Shown piece after piece: positions 53,208 to 64,000 of a stretch of 64,000 nt of DNA. Source of the stretch: Thalassobacillus pellis (GTDB taxonomy: Bacteria > Bacillota > Bacilli > Bacillales > Halobacillaceae); contig NZ_JAFBDO010000002.1 in assembly GCF_016908295.1 (NCBI RefSeq), forward strand, positions 620,001-684,000, read 5' to 3'. The notes under the pieces are model-generated. The model did not search any database and was not told the DNA's origin. It saw only the letters and a program-made list of their open reading frames with translations. A program made the position numbers and the translations under genes. Numbering within the stretch: position 1 is the first letter of the stretch; every line of letters starts with the position of its first letter.

Positions 53208-54947
53208 ATGAAGGTAGAAGCGAAGCCGCACTACGAGAGGAATACTGATACTAAGCCAAAAACAGGTGCGGACTTGTTAGTGGATGCACTGATCCAGCAG
53301 GAAGTAAAAACGATTTTTGGTTATCCGGGAGGTGCAGTATTACCGATTTACGACGCTCTGCACCGTGCCGGAGATTCCTTCCACCATGTGCTTGCCAGGC
53401 ATGAACAAGGATCCATCCATGCGGCAGAAGGCTATGCCCGTGTTACAGGAAAACCTGGAGTCGTCATTGCGACTTCCGGACCGGGAGCGACGAACCTGAT
53501 TACTGGTATAGCTGATGCCATGATGGACTCCCTTCCCATCGTCGTATTCACCGGCCAGGTCGCCCGAGGAGTGATCGGAACCGACGCTTTTCAGGAAGCG
53601 GACGTCATGGGCATTACAACACCGATTACAAAGCACAATTACCAGGTACAATCCCTTGCCGACCTTCCACGGACTGTCAAAGAAGCTTTTCATATCGCTT
53701 CTACCGGAAGGCCTGGCCCTGTGGTTGTCGATATTCCAAAAGATATATCGTCGGAAGTGGAAGAGAATCCTCCTAGCGTCGACTTTTCTCTTCCTGGCTA
53801 TCAGCCGAACCTGAAGCCGAATCCACTCCAGGTCAAAAAGTTGACTGATGCTCTTGCACATGCCAAGAGGCCAGTCATCCTGGCAGGTGCTGGAGTGATC
53901 CATGGAAAGGCAGCCGAGGAACTGAAAACATTCGCAGAATCGCACTCCCTTCCAGTCGTAAACACGCTGCTTGGGCTTGGCTCCTTTCCTGGCAGCCATC
54001 CATTATCACTCGGTATGGGAGGCATGCATGGTACCTATACCGCCAACATGGCTTTATATGAATGCGACTTGCTCATCAACATTGGGGCAAGATTCGATGA
54101 CAGGCTGACCGGTAAGTTAGAGCATTTTGCACCACAGGCGACCGTAGCTCATATCGATATCGACCCGGCGGAAATCGGCAAAAATGTTCCGACACAGATT
54201 CCGATTGTTTCTGATTCCAAAGCAGCGCTGGAAGAGCTGATCAGACAGTCGAAGGAGATACCACATGTGGAAGAATGGCTGGAAACCTTAAAAGGTTACC
54301 AAAAGGAATATCCACTTTGGTACAACAACCCGGAGTCAAAATTGGTACCTCAATGGCTACTGGAAAAAGTGCATGACTATACCGGCGGGAATGCGATTAT
54401 CACGACAGATGTCGGACAGCATCAAATGTGGGCAGCCCAATATTACAAGCTCGAGAAACCGAACCGCTGGGTTACCTCAGGAGGTCTTGGCACAATGGGA
54501 TTCGGCTTCCCTGCTGCTATCGGAGCGCAAATCGCCTCCCCTGATGACACCGTTGTTGCCGTCGTCGGTGACGGAGGATTCCAAATGACACTGCAGGAAC
54601 TATCCCTTCTCCAGGAACTGGACCTTCCGGTTAAAGTGCTGATCGTCAACAACGAAGCCCTTGGTATGGTCCGGCAGTGGCAGGAAAAGTTCTATGAAGA
54701 ACGTTATTCCCAATCATTGCTTAATACTCAGCCTGATTTCGTTAAACTTGCTGAAAGTTATAATCTGAAAGGAATGAAAATAACTTCCCAGCAAGACATT
54801 GAAGAAAAACTTCCAGATGCTTTGAAAACAAGAGAACCGATGGTCATCGACTGTCGTGTCCTCCGGGAAGAAAACGTCTATCCTATGATTGCTCCTGGAA
54901 AAGGGCTTCATGAAATGATAGGAGTGAAACCATGCGAAGAATCGTGA
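53208..54947 (+). CDS. ilvB: acetolactate synthase catalytic subunit
   Basis: 579 residues of the ThDP family: [14 protein letters not shown] at 38-51, catalytic E66 in [15 protein letters not shown], a middle FAD-type domain and C-terminal [12 protein letters not shown] with NNE. It condenses pyruvate with pyruvate or 2-ketobutyrate. AGGAGGG precedes the ATG. Its end overlaps ilvN by 16 bases. Expression should require T-box antitermination. Confidence 0.97.
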   Translation: MKVEAKPHYERNTDTKPKTGADLLVDALIQQEVKTIFGYPGGAVLPIYDALHRAGDSFHHVLARHEQGSIHAAEGYARVTGKPGVVIATSGPGATNLITGIADAMMDSLPIVVFTGQVARGVIGTDAFQEADVMGITTPITKHNYQVQSLADLPRTVKEAFHIASTGRPGPVVVDIPKDISSEVEENPPSVDFSLPGYQPNLKPNPLQVKKLTDALAHAKRPVILAGAGVIHGKAAEELKTFAESHSLPVVNTLLGLGSFPGSHPLSLGMGGMHGTYTANMALYECDLLINIGARFDDRLTGKLEHFAPQATVAHIDIDPAEIGKNVPTQIPIVSDSKAALEELIRQSKEIPHVEEWLETLKGYQKEYPLWYNNPESKLVPQWLLEKVHDYTGGNAIITTDVGQHQMWAAQYYKLEKPNRWVTSGGLGTMGFGFPAAIGAQIASPDDTVVAVVGDGGFQMTLQELSLLQELDLPVKVLIVNNEALGMVRQWQEKFYEERYSQSLLNTQPDFVKLAESYNLKGMKITSQQDIEEKLPDALKTREPMVIDCRVLREENVYPMIAPGKGLHEMIGVKPCEES

Positions 54948-55453
54948 CAGCGACCGTACAAAATCGAAGCGGCGTTTTAAACAGGGTCACTGGCCTTCTC
55001 GCTAAACGGCAGTTCAATATCGAAAGTATATCAGTTGGCAGAACCGAAACAGAGGGCATCTCAAAAATGACAATAGTCGTAGACGTGCCTGACACCCAGA
55101 AGCTCGAGCAGTTGACTAAACAGCTGAATAAGCAGATCGATGTACTGAAGGTTTCTGACATCACCGATAAAGCAATTGTCGCAAGCGAACTTGCTTTGAT
55201 CCGCGTCGGAAGCAACGCGCAGCTTCGAAGTGAAATCCAGGGAATCATCGAACCATTCCGCGCCTCTGTTATCGATATCAGCAGAGATAGTCTGACCGTT
55301 CAGGTGACAGGTAAACATGAAAAGATCGAGGCGCTGATCGACCTCCTTCGGCCGTATGGCATCAAGGAGCTCGCCCGGACTGGGTTAACCGCATTCCTAC
55401 GCGGACACCAGCCGCAAGTTACAGAAATGAAGAATTATTCCATTTTAAAATAA
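54932..55453 (+). CDS. ilvN: acetolactate synthase regulatory subunit
   Basis: 173 residues: an N-terminal ACT domain (about 3-75, with [19 protein letters not shown]) for valine feedback and the C-terminal ALS_ss domain. It binds IlvB and confers inhibition. Overlap with ilvB implies coupled translation; GATAGGAG lies just upstream inside ilvB. Length is typical of the longer form of Bacillaceae. Confidence 0.96.
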   Translation: MRRIVTATVQNRSGVLNRVTGLLAKRQFNIESISVGRTETEGISKMTIVVDVPDTQKLEQLTKQLNKQIDVLKVSDITDKAIVASELALIRVGSNAQLRSEIQGIIEPFRASVIDISRDSLTVQVTGKHEKIEALIDLLRPYGIKELARTGLTAFLRGHQPQVTEMKNYSILK

Positions 55454-55472
55454 AAACTTTTTGAGAGGATGA

Positions 55473-56492
<1,020 letters not shown>

Positions 56493-56496
56493 GCTG

Positions 56497-58041
56497 ATGA
56501 GTCACGTGAATGTGTTCGATACAACGCTTCGGGATGGTGAGCAGTCAGCAGGAGTAAATTTAAATAAACTGGAAAAGATTGAGATCGCCAGACAATTAGA
56601 ACGCTTCGGCGTTGATGTCATGGAGGCCGGTTTTCCGGCTTCCTCTCAAGGGGAGTTCGAAGCGGTACAACACATTGCCCGGACCATCAAAGGCGTTTCC
56701 GTAGCCGGTCTGGCACGTGCGAAGAAAAGCGATATCGATACAGCCTGGGAAGCCTTGAAGGATGGCGTGGAGCCCCGCCTCCACATCTTCCTGGCCACCT
56801 CCCCTATCCACATGACCTATAAATTGAAAAAGACACCAGAAGAAGTACTTCAAATTGCAGTCGAAACGGTAGCATATGCCAAACAGAAATTCCCTCACGT
56901 GGAATGGTCGGCCGAGGATGCAACACGGACAGATGTCGACTTTCTGGTTAAAGTCGTTGAAGCCGTCATTGATGCCGGGGCAACCGTCATCAACATACCT
57001 GATACAGTCGGTTACACGACGCCTGAAGAATATGGCAAATTGTTCCGTCATTTGAGAGAGAATGTGCCGAACATTGATAAAGTAACGCTTTCCGCCCATT
57101 GTCATGATGATTTGGGCATGGCGGTCGCGAATTCTATTGCAGCCATTGAAAACGGTGCTACTCAGGTGGAAGGAACGATCAATGGCATCGGTGAACGTGC
57201 GGGAAATGCTTCCCTTGAAGAAATTGCGGTCGCTTTGAAGATACGGCAAGATCAATATCCGTTCACCACCAATTTAAACTTGAAAGAAATCAAGCGTACC
57301 AGTGACATCGTATCTAAGCTTACGGGCATGGCTATACCCGGAAATAAAGCTGTTGTTGGAAAGAATGCCTTTGCTCACGAATCAGGCATCCATCAGGATG
57401 GTGTCCTGAAAGAAGCAAGCACCTATGAAATCATCACCCCGGAGATGGTTGGTGTAACTTCCAACAGCATGGTATTAGGAAAACACTCCGGCAGCCACGC
57501 TTTCCGCGAGAAAGTCCAGGAGCTGGGCTACAGGTTCAGTGAGGCAAAAATGAAAGAAGTATTCGAGACCTTTAAACAGCTGACTGCACGTAAGAAAGAA
57601 GTGACAGATGAAGACTTGTTCACAATATTGATGGAAGCACAGCTTGAAAATGTCACTGTTAAAAAATATGAGCTTCAAGCCTTTCAGGTTCACTATGGTT
57701 CTGCCAACTTGCCGACAGCTACTGTGGCATTGACTACACCGGAAGGCAGCCGGAAAGAACATGCCGGTATGGGCCAAGGAAGTGTAGAAGCGATCTACAA
57801 TACGCTTGAAAGCCTTGTTCATGAAGAAATCCACTTGCAGGATTACCAGCTGAGTTCAATTGGTAAAGGCAGAGATGCCCTTGCAGAAGTCCACGTCAAA
57901 ATGACCGTCAATGGTACGGAAACGAGTGGCCGAGGAACTGCACAGGACGTTTTGGAAGCATCCGCAAATGCTTTCTTGAATGCAGTCAATCGGATTTTTC
58001 TGACTCAACAGGTTGACCAACAAAAAAAGGCACAAGTATAA
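56497..58041 (+). CDS. leuA: 2-isopropylmalate synthase
   Basis: 514 residues: HMGL-like catalytic barrel with [13 protein letters not shown] at 8-20 and the [15 protein letters not shown] metal site, followed by the LeuA allosteric domain (about 390-505) for leucine feedback. First committed step to leucine. AGGAGGTG precedes the ATG five bases after ilvC ends. Confidence 0.97.
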   Translation: MSHVNVFDTTLRDGEQSAGVNLNKLEKIEIARQLERFGVDVMEAGFPASSQGEFEAVQHIARTIKGVSVAGLARAKKSDIDTAWEALKDGVEPRLHIFLATSPIHMTYKLKKTPEEVLQIAVETVAYAKQKFPHVEWSAEDATRTDVDFLVKVVEAVIDAGATVINIPDTVGYTTPEEYGKLFRHLRENVPNIDKVTLSAHCHDDLGMAVANSIAAIENGATQVEGTINGIGERAGNASLEEIAVALKIRQDQYPFTTNLNLKEIKRTSDIVSKLTGMAIPGNKAVVGKNAFAHESGIHQDGVLKEASTYEIITPEMVGVTSNSMVLGKHSGSHAFREKVQELGYRFSEAKMKEVFETFKQLTARKKEVTDEDLFTILMEAQLENVTVKKYELQAFQVHYGSANLPTATVALTTPEGSRKEHAGMGQGSVEAIYNTLESLVHEEIHLQDYQLSSIGKGRDALAEVHVKMTVNGTETSGRGTAQDVLEASANAFLNAVNRIFLTQQVDQQKKAQV

Positions 58042-58053
58042 GGGGGATTTTAC

Positions 58054-59160
58054 ATGGAAAAGCATATCGTTTTACTTCCTGGAGACGGGATCGGCCAAGA
58101 AATAATCGGTTCTGCTAAAGCTGTTCTTGAAGAAGTTGCCTGTCTGTTCGATCACAAGTTTACGTTTGAATCCCATGATATCGGCGGGACTGCCGTGGAT
58201 AAACATGACACCCCCCTTCCTGCTGAGACAGTGAAGGCATGTAAACAGGCAGATGCTATCTTACTCGGAGCGGTTGGCGGTCCTAAATGGGATCAGAATC
58301 CTTCCCATCTCCGCCCGGAAAAAGGACTCCTTGGCATCCGGAAAGAACTTGAGCTGTTTGCCAATCTGCGACCGGTTAAGGGCTTCAAAAAGCTCTTGTC
58401 TGCTTCTCCATTGAAGGAGGAAGTCGTTGAAAACAGTGATCTCCTGATTGTTCGCGAGCTGACTGGCGGCCTCTATTTCGGGACACCAAGCGAACGTCAG
58501 GAAAACGGCCAGGCGGTGGTCGACACGCTATATTACCAGCGTCATGAAATTGAACGAATTGTCGATAAAGCCTTTCAGAGCGCAAAGCTTCGCAGGAAGC
58601 ACCTGACTTCCGTTGATAAAGCGAATGTACTCGAATCCAGTAAGCTGTGGCGGGAAATTGTGGAAGAGAAAAAGCAGGAATATCCTGAAGTGACTGTTGA
58701 GCATATGCTTGTGGACGCAGCAGCTATGAAACTGATACAGAATCCGGCCCAATTTGATGTCATAGTGACCGAGAATATGTTCGGAGATATTTTAAGTGAT
58801 GAGGCATCCGTCTTGACCGGGTCCCTCGGAATGCTTCCTTCTGCAAGCCTTCGATCGGATCAACTGGGTCTGTATGAACCTGTTCACGGTTCAGCCCCTG
58901 ATATCGCAGGACAAAATATCGCTAATCCGCTTGCGATGATCCTGTCAGCTGCATTGATGCTCCGCCACTCTTTCAAGCTGGAAGATGAAGCGGCACTGGT
59001 AGAGACAGCTGTAGAGGAAGTAATCAATGCAGGCTACCACACTGGTGACTTGAATGTCGCAGGAGGATCCCGGGTGAACACTGTGCAAATGACCGACAAA
59101 GTCATCGACCATTTGTCACCAAGCGATGCCATGAGCTGCATCATGCGGGCTTATGCCTGA
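58054..59160 (+). CDS. leuB: 3-isopropylmalate dehydrogenase
   Basis: 368 residues with LLPGDGIGQEI at the N-terminus, RELTGGLYFG for substrate binding, and ENMFGDILSDEAS...GSLGMLPSA for Mg2+ and NAD+. Oxidatively decarboxylates 3-isopropylmalate. AAGGGGG precedes the ATG. Confidence 0.97.
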   Translation: MEKHIVLLPGDGIGQEIIGSAKAVLEEVACLFDHKFTFESHDIGGTAVDKHDTPLPAETVKACKQADAILLGAVGGPKWDQNPSHLRPEKGLLGIRKELELFANLRPVKGFKKLLSASPLKEEVVENSDLLIVRELTGGLYFGTPSERQENGQAVVDTLYYQRHEIERIVDKAFQSAKLRRKHLTSVDKANVLESSKLWREIVEEKKQEYPEVTVEHMLVDAAAMKLIQNPAQFDVIVTENMFGDILSDEASVLTGSLGMLPSASLRSDQLGLYEPVHGSAPDIAGQNIANPLAMILSAALMLRHSFKLEDEAALVETAVEEVINAGYHTGDLNVAGGSRVNTVQMTDKVIDHLSPSDAMSCIMRAYA

Positions 59161-59187
59161 TTTACCAAAATGCAAGGAGTGAAATAG

Positions 59188-60621
59188 ATGGCCCAGCCAA
59201 AAACGATTATCGACAAAATTTGGGAAAATCATATCGTCCATCAGGAAAAAGGAAAGCCGGACCTCCTGTATATCGACCTTCATCTCATTCATGAAGTGAC
59301 TTCTCCACAGGCATTTGAAGGACTTCGGATGAAAGACAGAAAGGTCCGCCGCCCGGACTTGACCTTTGCAACCATGGACCATAACGTCCCTACCCGCAAC
59401 AGGCATGTCATTAAAGATCAGGTGTCTAAAAAACAGATGCATACCCTTAAAGAAAATTGTGAAGAATTCGGCGTACCTCTTGCTGATATCGATCACCCTG
59501 ACCAGGGGATCGTCCATGTAATCGGTCCGGAACTTGGTCTTACCCATCCAGGTAAAACTATTGTGTGCGGGGACAGCCATACATCGACACATGGCGCATT
59601 CGGTGCACTTGCGTTCGGAATCGGCACAAGTGAAGTCGAACACGTCCTCTCCACCCAGACGCTTGGCCAGGCTCCACCGAAGACGCTTCAGGTCAAGGTG
59701 GAAGGCAAGCTTGGAACCGGCGTTACAGCAAAGGATTTGATATTAGCTGTAATTGCAAAATACGGCGTCCGTTTTGGTACTGGCTATGTCATCGAATACA
59801 CCGGAGAAACCATCCGGGAAATGTCGATGGAACAGCGGATGACAGTGTGTAATATGTCGATCGAAGCAGGCGCACGTGCCGGCTTGATCAGTCCCGATGA
59901 AACTACGATCGACTATTTGCGAGGAAAACGGCATGTTCCAGAAGGAGAAGCCTTTGAGGAAGCAGCCGACCATTGGCGGTCCCTTGCGACTGACCCTGGG
60001 GCAGCCTATGATGCAACGGTTACGATTGACGCATCCAAAGTCGAACCGCAGGTCACCTGGGGAACCAATCCATCCATGTGTGTACCTGTCGGCGGTTCTG
60101 TACCAAATCCGGACGACAAAGAAAAAGACTATGAAAAAGACGAAATACAGCGTGCACTTCAGTATATGGGCTTAGAAGCCGATCAGCCGATGACATCCGT
60201 GACTATCGACCATGTGTTCATCGGTTCCTGTACCAACTCTAGGTTAAGTGACCTGCGAAAGGCTGCAGAAATCGTCCGCGGCAAAAAGGTACACGAACAA
60301 GTGACAGCACTTGTCGTCCCTGGTTCAAAAACAGTCAAAGAAGCAGCTGAAAAAGAGGGCCTGGATGTTATTTTCACTACGGCAGGATTCGAATGGCGCG
60401 ATGCCGGTTGCAGCATGTGTCTTGCGATGAATGACGATATTATCCCATCAGGAGAGCGTTGTGCATCGACATCGAATCGTAATTTTGAGGGGAGACAAGG
60501 GAATGGCGCACGCACCCATCTCGTCAGCCCTGAAATGGCTGCAGCAGCTGCAGTGGAAGGACATTTCGTCGATGTCCGGGCATTTAGTAAAAATTCACAG
60601 TTTGCCGATAAGGAGGTGTAG
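59188..60621 (+). CDS. leuC: isopropylmalate isomerase large subunit
   Basis: 477 residues of the aconitase family. The iron-sulfur cysteines are visible in GSCTNSR and GCSMCLAMN. Joins with LeuD to isomerise 2- to 3-isopropylmalate. AAGGAG precedes the ATG. The leuD start is four bases after its stop. Confidence 0.97.
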   Translation: MAQPKTIIDKIWENHIVHQEKGKPDLLYIDLHLIHEVTSPQAFEGLRMKDRKVRRPDLTFATMDHNVPTRNRHVIKDQVSKKQMHTLKENCEEFGVPLADIDHPDQGIVHVIGPELGLTHPGKTIVCGDSHTSTHGAFGALAFGIGTSEVEHVLSTQTLGQAPPKTLQVKVEGKLGTGVTAKDLILAVIAKYGVRFGTGYVIEYTGETIREMSMEQRMTVCNMSIEAGARAGLISPDETTIDYLRGKRHVPEGEAFEEAADHWRSLATDPGAAYDATVTIDASKVEPQVTWGTNPSMCVPVGGSVPNPDDKEKDYEKDEIQRALQYMGLEADQPMTSVTIDHVFIGSCTNSRLSDLRKAAEIVRGKKVHEQVTALVVPGSKTVKEAAEKEGLDVIFTTAGFEWRDAGCSMCLAMNDDIIPSGERCASTSNRNFEGRQGNGARTHLVSPEMAAAAAVEGHFVDVRAFSKNSQFADKEV

Positions 60622-60624
60622 GCC

Positions 60625-61212
60625 ATGGAACCGATTCGCGTCCATACGGGTCTTGTTTACCCAATGAACCGTGCCAACGTCGATACCGACCAGATTATCC
60701 CGAAGCAATTTCTGAAACGGATCGAACGCCAAGGGTTTGGCCAGTTCCTCTTTTACCACTGGCGATTTGATGATGATGGCAACAGACGCAGTGATTTTTC
60801 CCTGAATGAAGAAAAGTATAACAATGCTACGATTCTGGTAGCAGGTGAGAACTTCGGCTGTGGATCCTCACGGGAGCATGCCCCGTGGGCGATCCAGGAC
60901 TATGGATTCAAAGTCGTCATCGCCCCGAGCTTTGCTGATATTTTTTATAACAATTCCGTTAAAAATGGTATCCTGCCAGTGAAATTAGGATCCGAGGAAA
61001 CACAGGAAATTTTGAGAAAAGCCGAACAAGAGTCTCTCAAGCTGACCGTAGATTTAGAGAATCAGCTGGTCTGCGATGAGGAAAACCTCGAGTTTCGCTT
61101 CGATATCGCTGAGTATCATAAAGAAATGCTGTTAAACGGCTGGGATGAAATCGCAGTGACCTTGACCCACGCTGATAAAATAACGGCTTTTGAAAAAAAT
61201 CATGCCTATTAA
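60625..61212 (+). CDS. leuD: isopropylmalate isomerase small subunit
   Basis: 195 residues of the swivelling domain: NVDTDQIIPKQFLKR and GENFGCGSSREHAPWA are the family hallmarks. AGGAGGTG overlaps the leuC end before the ATG, indicating coupled translation with leuC. Confidence 0.96.
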   Translation: MEPIRVHTGLVYPMNRANVDTDQIIPKQFLKRIERQGFGQFLFYHWRFDDDGNRRSDFSLNEEKYNNATILVAGENFGCGSSREHAPWAIQDYGFKVVIAPSFADIFYNNSVKNGILPVKLGSEETQEILRKAEQESLKLTVDLENQLVCDEENLEFRFDIAEYHKEMLLNGWDEIAVTLTHADKITAFEKNHAY

Positions 61213-61273
61213 GCAAAAAGATTAATTTATCAAGGAGTGTGAAGACATTGGGAATTCGTTATTATTAAATAAG

Positions 61274-62236
61274 GTGGCTGATGCAGCAGAACAGCTGAAA
61301 TCAGTTGTCCATCATACCTCGTTGGCTACTTCGTCCACCCTGAATGAGATGACAGGTAAAGAAGTTTATATGAAAATGGAAAACCAGCAAAAAACAGGGG
61401 CCTTCAAAATCAGAGGGGCTTTCTATAAAATTTCACAGCTGACGAAACAGGAGATGAAACGCGGAGTGATAGCTGCTTCTGCCGGGAATCATGCCCAAGG
61501 CGTTGCCATGGCAGCGGCACAGCGCGGAATTAAAGCCAAAATATTCATGCCAGCTCATACACCACAAGCTAAAACAAAAGCAACAGAAAGCTATGGAGCA
61601 AGTATTGTATTAACCGGGGAGTCCTTTCAAGAAGCATACGAAGCGGCCGTAGAGGAACAAAAACGATCCCAGGCTGTATTCATCCACCCTTTCGATGACC
61701 CCGATGTCATGGCGGGTCAAGGAACTATCGCGTTAGAGATGCTGCATGATGAGCCCTCTCTTGACACACTGATTGTGCCAGTCGGGGGCGGCGGGCTGAT
61801 CAGCGGAATTGCAGTTGCCGCCAAAAGCATCAATCCAGACATCAAGATTATCGGTGTTCAATCGGATGGAGCGTCTGCCACCTACAATAATTATTATGCC
61901 TGTGGCAGCACTGCCCTTTCCTCAGTATCGACGATTGCGGACGGCATCGCCGTGAAACGCCCGGGAGAGCTGACTCTCCCGCTTATCCGAAAATACGTCG
62001 ATCAAATGCTTACTGTTTCTGACAAAGAAATTGCAGCAACGATCGTTCACCTGCTAGAACGGGAAAAAGCTCTGGTCGAAGGCGCAGGAGCAGCTGCCAT
62101 GGCTGCCCTGCTCTTCCGCGGAGAAAAAATAGCATCCAACAAATGCGGTGTCATTGTCAGCGGAGGCAACATGGATATCACCCGTCTCCCCTCCATCGAT
62201 AAAATGTCCCGTAAACAGAAGTATAATGTAGTTTGA
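61274..62236 (+). CDS. ilvA: threonine dehydratase, short form without ACT domain
   Basis: 320 residues or slightly more of the fold II PLP family, with the PLP lysine K45 in TGAFKIRGAF and VPVGGGGLISG for phosphate. It deaminates threonine to 2-ketobutyrate, needed for isoleucine. No C-terminal ACT regulatory domain follows, unlike biosynthetic Bacillus subtilis IlvA (~420 residues). Start is uncertain: GTG 61274 lacks a ribosome binding site, whereas an in-frame ATT at 61247 lies nine bases after AAGGAG. Serine racemase or catabolic dehydratase are alternatives, but operon context favours the isoleucine role. Confidence 0.88.
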   Translation: MADAAEQLKSVVHHTSLATSSTLNEMTGKEVYMKMENQQKTGAFKIRGAFYKISQLTKQEMKRGVIAASAGNHAQGVAMAAAQRGIKAKIFMPAHTPQAKTKATESYGASIVLTGESFQEAYEAAVEEQKRSQAVFIHPFDDPDVMAGQGTIALEMLHDEPSLDTLIVPVGGGGLISGIAVAAKSINPDIKIIGVQSDGASATYNNYYACGSTALSSVSTIADGIAVKRPGELTLPLIRKYVDQMLTVSDKEIAATIVHLLEREKALVEGAGAAAMAALLFRGEKIASNKCGVIVSGGNMDITRLPSIDKMSRKQKYNVV

Positions 62237-62248
62237 GGTAGAATAAGG

Positions 62249-62284
62249 AAATCCCATCATGTATGTTCACGATGGGATTTTTCC
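62249..62284 (+). terminator. terminator of the ilv-leu operon
   Basis: AAATCCCATC / GATGGGATTTTTCC around a 12-base loop after the ilvA stop. Confidence 0.92.
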
Positions 62285-62321
62285 TTTTTGTCTTGACATT
62301 ATCAGGTAAATCTACCGTAAA

Positions 62322-62526
62322 ACGCGTTTAAGCAAAACGGACACGCGTTTTAGGCTGCGAACACGCGTGTTCCGGGCTGTGAGCATGCGTTTGAATGTGC
62401 GTTTTCAGCCTGAATACGCGTTTTCTTGCTTCGAACACGCGTTTCTTGGCTTTGAACACGCGTTTTCTGGATGTATACACGCGTTTCCTTTGCGTTAACA
62501 CGCGCCTTTCCACTACGAATACGCGT
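62322..62526. repeat. 21 bp-period ACGCGT array
   Basis: ACGCGT or a one- or two-base variant recurs at 62322, 62343, 62363, 62385, 62397, 62416, 62437, 62458, 62479, 62500 and 62521, mostly 21 bp apart; flanking bases are less conserved (A/C before, TTT after). Minus-strand frames through it give seven-residue KRVF or TRV repeats, but no ribosome binding site was found. The 62237-62689 gap holds the operon terminator and this array. Confidence 0.9.
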
Positions 62527-62689
62527 GTCCTGCATCTAAATACTTTTTTCGCTACCTATACTCTGGCATAAACATACCTTACATCAAATAAAGCACAATA
62601 CTAATTTTCCTTACATCGACCCATTTTTCTCTTTATTATGTTTTAGATACTGTGCAGGTGGAATAGGGTGTCTAAGGAGGCTGATTGAA

Positions 62690-62854
62690 ATGTTGAAATA
62701 TATATTAGCCGTACTCCTGCCGCCACTGGCAGTGTTGATGACTGGCAAAACTTTTAAAGCTTTGCTGAACCTTATTCTGACAGCCATATTCTGGCTGCCA
62801 GGTGCCATTCACGCGGTACTGGTCGTACGGAATTCAGAGACGCAAACCGTATAA
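62690..62854 (+). CDS. PMP3/YqaE-like small proteolipid
   Basis: A 54-residue protein, mostly hydrophobic, with two membrane segments (about 2-17 and 24-47) and the family pattern LPPLAVLMTGK and FWLPGAIHAVLVV. The ATG follows AAGGAGG. PMP3 family members (UPF0057) occur in stress-tolerant organisms and influence membrane potential or ion leakage; role here is inferred. It is too short for most tracks. Confidence 0.88.
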   Translation: MLKYILAVLLPPLAVLMTGKTFKALLNLILTAIFWLPGAIHAVLVVRNSETQTV

Positions 62855-62860
62855 TGAGTA

Positions 62861-62900
62861 AGAAACGGACGGCTCGCGCAGCAGCGGGTCGTTTTCTTTT
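62861..62900 (+). terminator. terminator-like hairpin
   Basis: GAAACGGAC and GTCGTTTTC form an imperfect, GC-rich stem followed by TTTT, after the small proteolipid gene. Confidence 0.5.
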
Positions 62901-62905
62901 ACACT

Positions 62906-62995
62906 TTAAGAAAGTTTAAACTTTGTTAAAGGATGAAAGTATAAGTAAAACGAAGGCTTTCGCCATAAGGACTTGGCGGCAAGCCAAGTTTTTCA
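62906..62995 (+). repeat. family D repeat, copy 2
   Basis: Complementary to 8842-8923. It lies between the proteolipid gene and the BI-1 family gene. Confidence 0.8.
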
Positions 62996-63058
62996 AACAT
63001 AGTTATGCCTGTATAATCATAGTTTATTAACATTACTAATGTAATAGGAGGAAAAATC

Positions 63059-63793
63059 ATGCGGACAGCAAACCCTGCCTTGCACGGTAAAACTTTTTCG
63101 CGCTATCAGGGAAATGCAGACAAACGTGCTATGACCCTGCAGGGAACAGTGAACAAAGTATTTCTACTTTTGATTATCCTGGCTGCAACAGCGTTTTATA
63201 CTTGGAATTTATATTTTAATGGCCAGCCTGTCGAGCTCTATTTAGTAGTTGGCCTTATCGGTTCGCTGATTTTTGCTTTAATTACGGCCTTCATCCCACG
63301 AATAGCACCGATAACGGCTCCTGTTTATGCCGCTTTGGAAGGATTATTTATTGGGGCCATATCTGCTTATTATGAAAATCTTTATGAAGGAATTGTCATG
63401 CAGGCGGCGTTATTGACCATCATGACTCTGTTCGGGCTTCTGATCATTTATAAACTGCGAATCATCAAGGTGACGAAAAATTTCCGCCTCGGTGTTGTGG
63501 CGGCGACACTTGGTATACTGCTCGTTTATTTAGCAGATATTATCCTGCGTACTTTTACAAATATGCAGGTGCCGCTGTTACATGAATCAAGCCTTCTCGG
63601 CATCGGGATCAGTCTGCTGATCGTTGTAGTAGCTGCCCTGAACCTGGTCCTTGACTTCGATTTTATCGAGCATGCTTCTAAACGAAATGTCCCAAAGCAT
63701 ATGGAATGGTACGGGGCTTTTGGATTGATTGTCACATTGGTATGGCTTTATGTGGAAATGCTCCGTCTGCTAGCAAAGTTGAGAAACCGCTGA
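63059..63793 (+). CDS. Bax inhibitor-1/YccA family membrane protein
   Basis: 244 residues with seven hydrophobic segments and the family start MRTANPALHGKTF. PF12811-type members are pH- or Ca2+-related channels or leak proteins of unknown role in bacteria. AGGAGG precedes the ATG. It is likely followed by its own short intergenic region and a further gene. Confidence 0.88.
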   Translation: MRTANPALHGKTFSRYQGNADKRAMTLQGTVNKVFLLLIILAATAFYTWNLYFNGQPVELYLVVGLIGSLIFALITAFIPRIAPITAPVYAALEGLFIGAISAYYENLYEGIVMQAALLTIMTLFGLLIIYKLRIIKVTKNFRLGVVAATLGILLVYLADIILRTFTNMQVPLLHESSLLGIGISLLIVVVAALNLVLDFDFIEHASKRNVPKHMEWYGAFGLIVTLVWLYVEMLRLLAKLRNR

Positions 63794-63869
63794 TTCCCAT
63801 AAACAGCACATTGTAAGGTTTTATCAACAAGTGAATGAGGTAATTGATTGATAGAGGAGGTAGATTTAA

Positions 63870-64000
63870 ATGGATGAGCTCGATAATTTTCTACACAAAC
63901 TAAGCAGTTATACAAAAGAAGTGACAGAATTGCGTACATCCTATGAACACATGACAACAGAGCAGCAGGAGATCGTCAGGAACGCTGCCCCTAATGGAGA
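63870..64000 (+). CDS. partial gene cut by the window end
   Basis: ATG behind AGAGGAGG begins MDELDNFLHKLSSYTKEVTEL and stays open to the last base, 43 codons. The visible part is helical and charged. I do not recognise it. Confidence 0.7.
   Translation, partial: MDELDNFLHKLSSYTKEVTELRTSYEHMTTEQQEIVRNAAPNG

Noticed and set aside
56596-57255. 219-codon minus-strand frame over leuA
   Set aside because: Shadow of leuA; no independent evidence.
59116-59643. 175-codon minus-strand frame over leuB/leuC
   Set aside because: Antisense to two certain genes and without start signals.
62322-62526. CRISPR array
   Set aside because: The repeated word is only 6-9 bp, spacers are ~12-15 bp and no cas gene is present.
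62328-62535. Two minus-strand frames giving seven-residue KRVF/TRV repeats
   Set aside because: They arise from the 21 bp period; no ribosome binding site, and both frames look equally protein-like.

Overview
The window looks like a chromosomal segment of a moderately halophilic or halotolerant, spore-forming Bacillaceae (Halobacillus, Virgibacillus or Thalassobacillus type; the genus is an inference). Grounds: clear Shine-Dalgarno sites with frequent TTG and GTG starts, sigma-A promoters with extended -10 boxes, a spore lipoprotein of the YhcN/YlaJ type, a BCCT osmolyte transporter, acidic linkers, and gene order that follows the ykuC-ykuV, rnjA-pdh-speA and ylaF-ylaM neighbourhoods of Bacillus subtilis in blocks.

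Layout. 1-6.3 kb is the yla block: glutaminase, ylaL, PhoH2 (ylaK), spore lipoprotein ylaJ, a PNPOx-fold protein, ylaI, ylaH and a 59-codon ylaF. 6.4-12.3 kb is the yktC (suhB)-ykzI-yktB-yktA-speA block, ending in an SR1-type dual-function RNA encoding a 36-residue SR1P peptide, with CcpN-like and cre sites at its promoter. 12.3-18 kb has two conserved small proteins, a polysaccharide deacetylase lipoprotein, an aromatic-acid exporter, a BCCT transporter and slp. 18-31.8 kb holds pdhABCD, ykyA, def, a HAD phosphatase, rpoY-rnjA, pyruvate oxidase and ktrC. 31.9-38.2 kb holds cytochrome bd genes behind a Rex-like operator and a heterodimeric ABC exporter. 38.9-51 kb is the yku block: ykuV, ykuU, ykuT, a CNNM/CorC protein, ykuS, two meso-diaminopimelate genes, an MFS exporter, darB, a small zinc ribbon, fadH, Tat-exported ykuE, a Sco protein and ykyB. 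51.6-62.3 kb is a branched-chain amino acid operon: ilvE, a T-box, then ilvB-ilvN-ilvC-leuA-leuB-leuC-leuD-ilvA. 62.3-64 kb has a periodic ACGCGT array, a PMP3-type proteolipid, a BI-1 family protein and a gene cut by the window end.

How it works together. Central carbon control dominates: pdh, pyruvate oxidase, SR1 and the BCAA operon all touch pyruvate. The BCAA promoter carries a cre about 96 to 82 bases upstream of the predicted start, two CodY-like boxes, a structured 5' leader and, after the first gene, a T-box that should gate the rest by tRNA charging. Two expected c-di-AMP targets (KtrC and DarB) are present.

Non-coding DNA is rich in short interspersed elements: a ~110 bp palindromic family (six copies plus fragments), a ~150 bp family with an internal hairpin, a ~90 bp family, a GGTCTGTATGGA hairpin family, a 113 bp tandem repeat whose copies covary in a stem, and the ACGCGT array with a 21 bp period. 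No CRISPR array, prophage, rRNA, tRNA or complete insertion sequence was seen.
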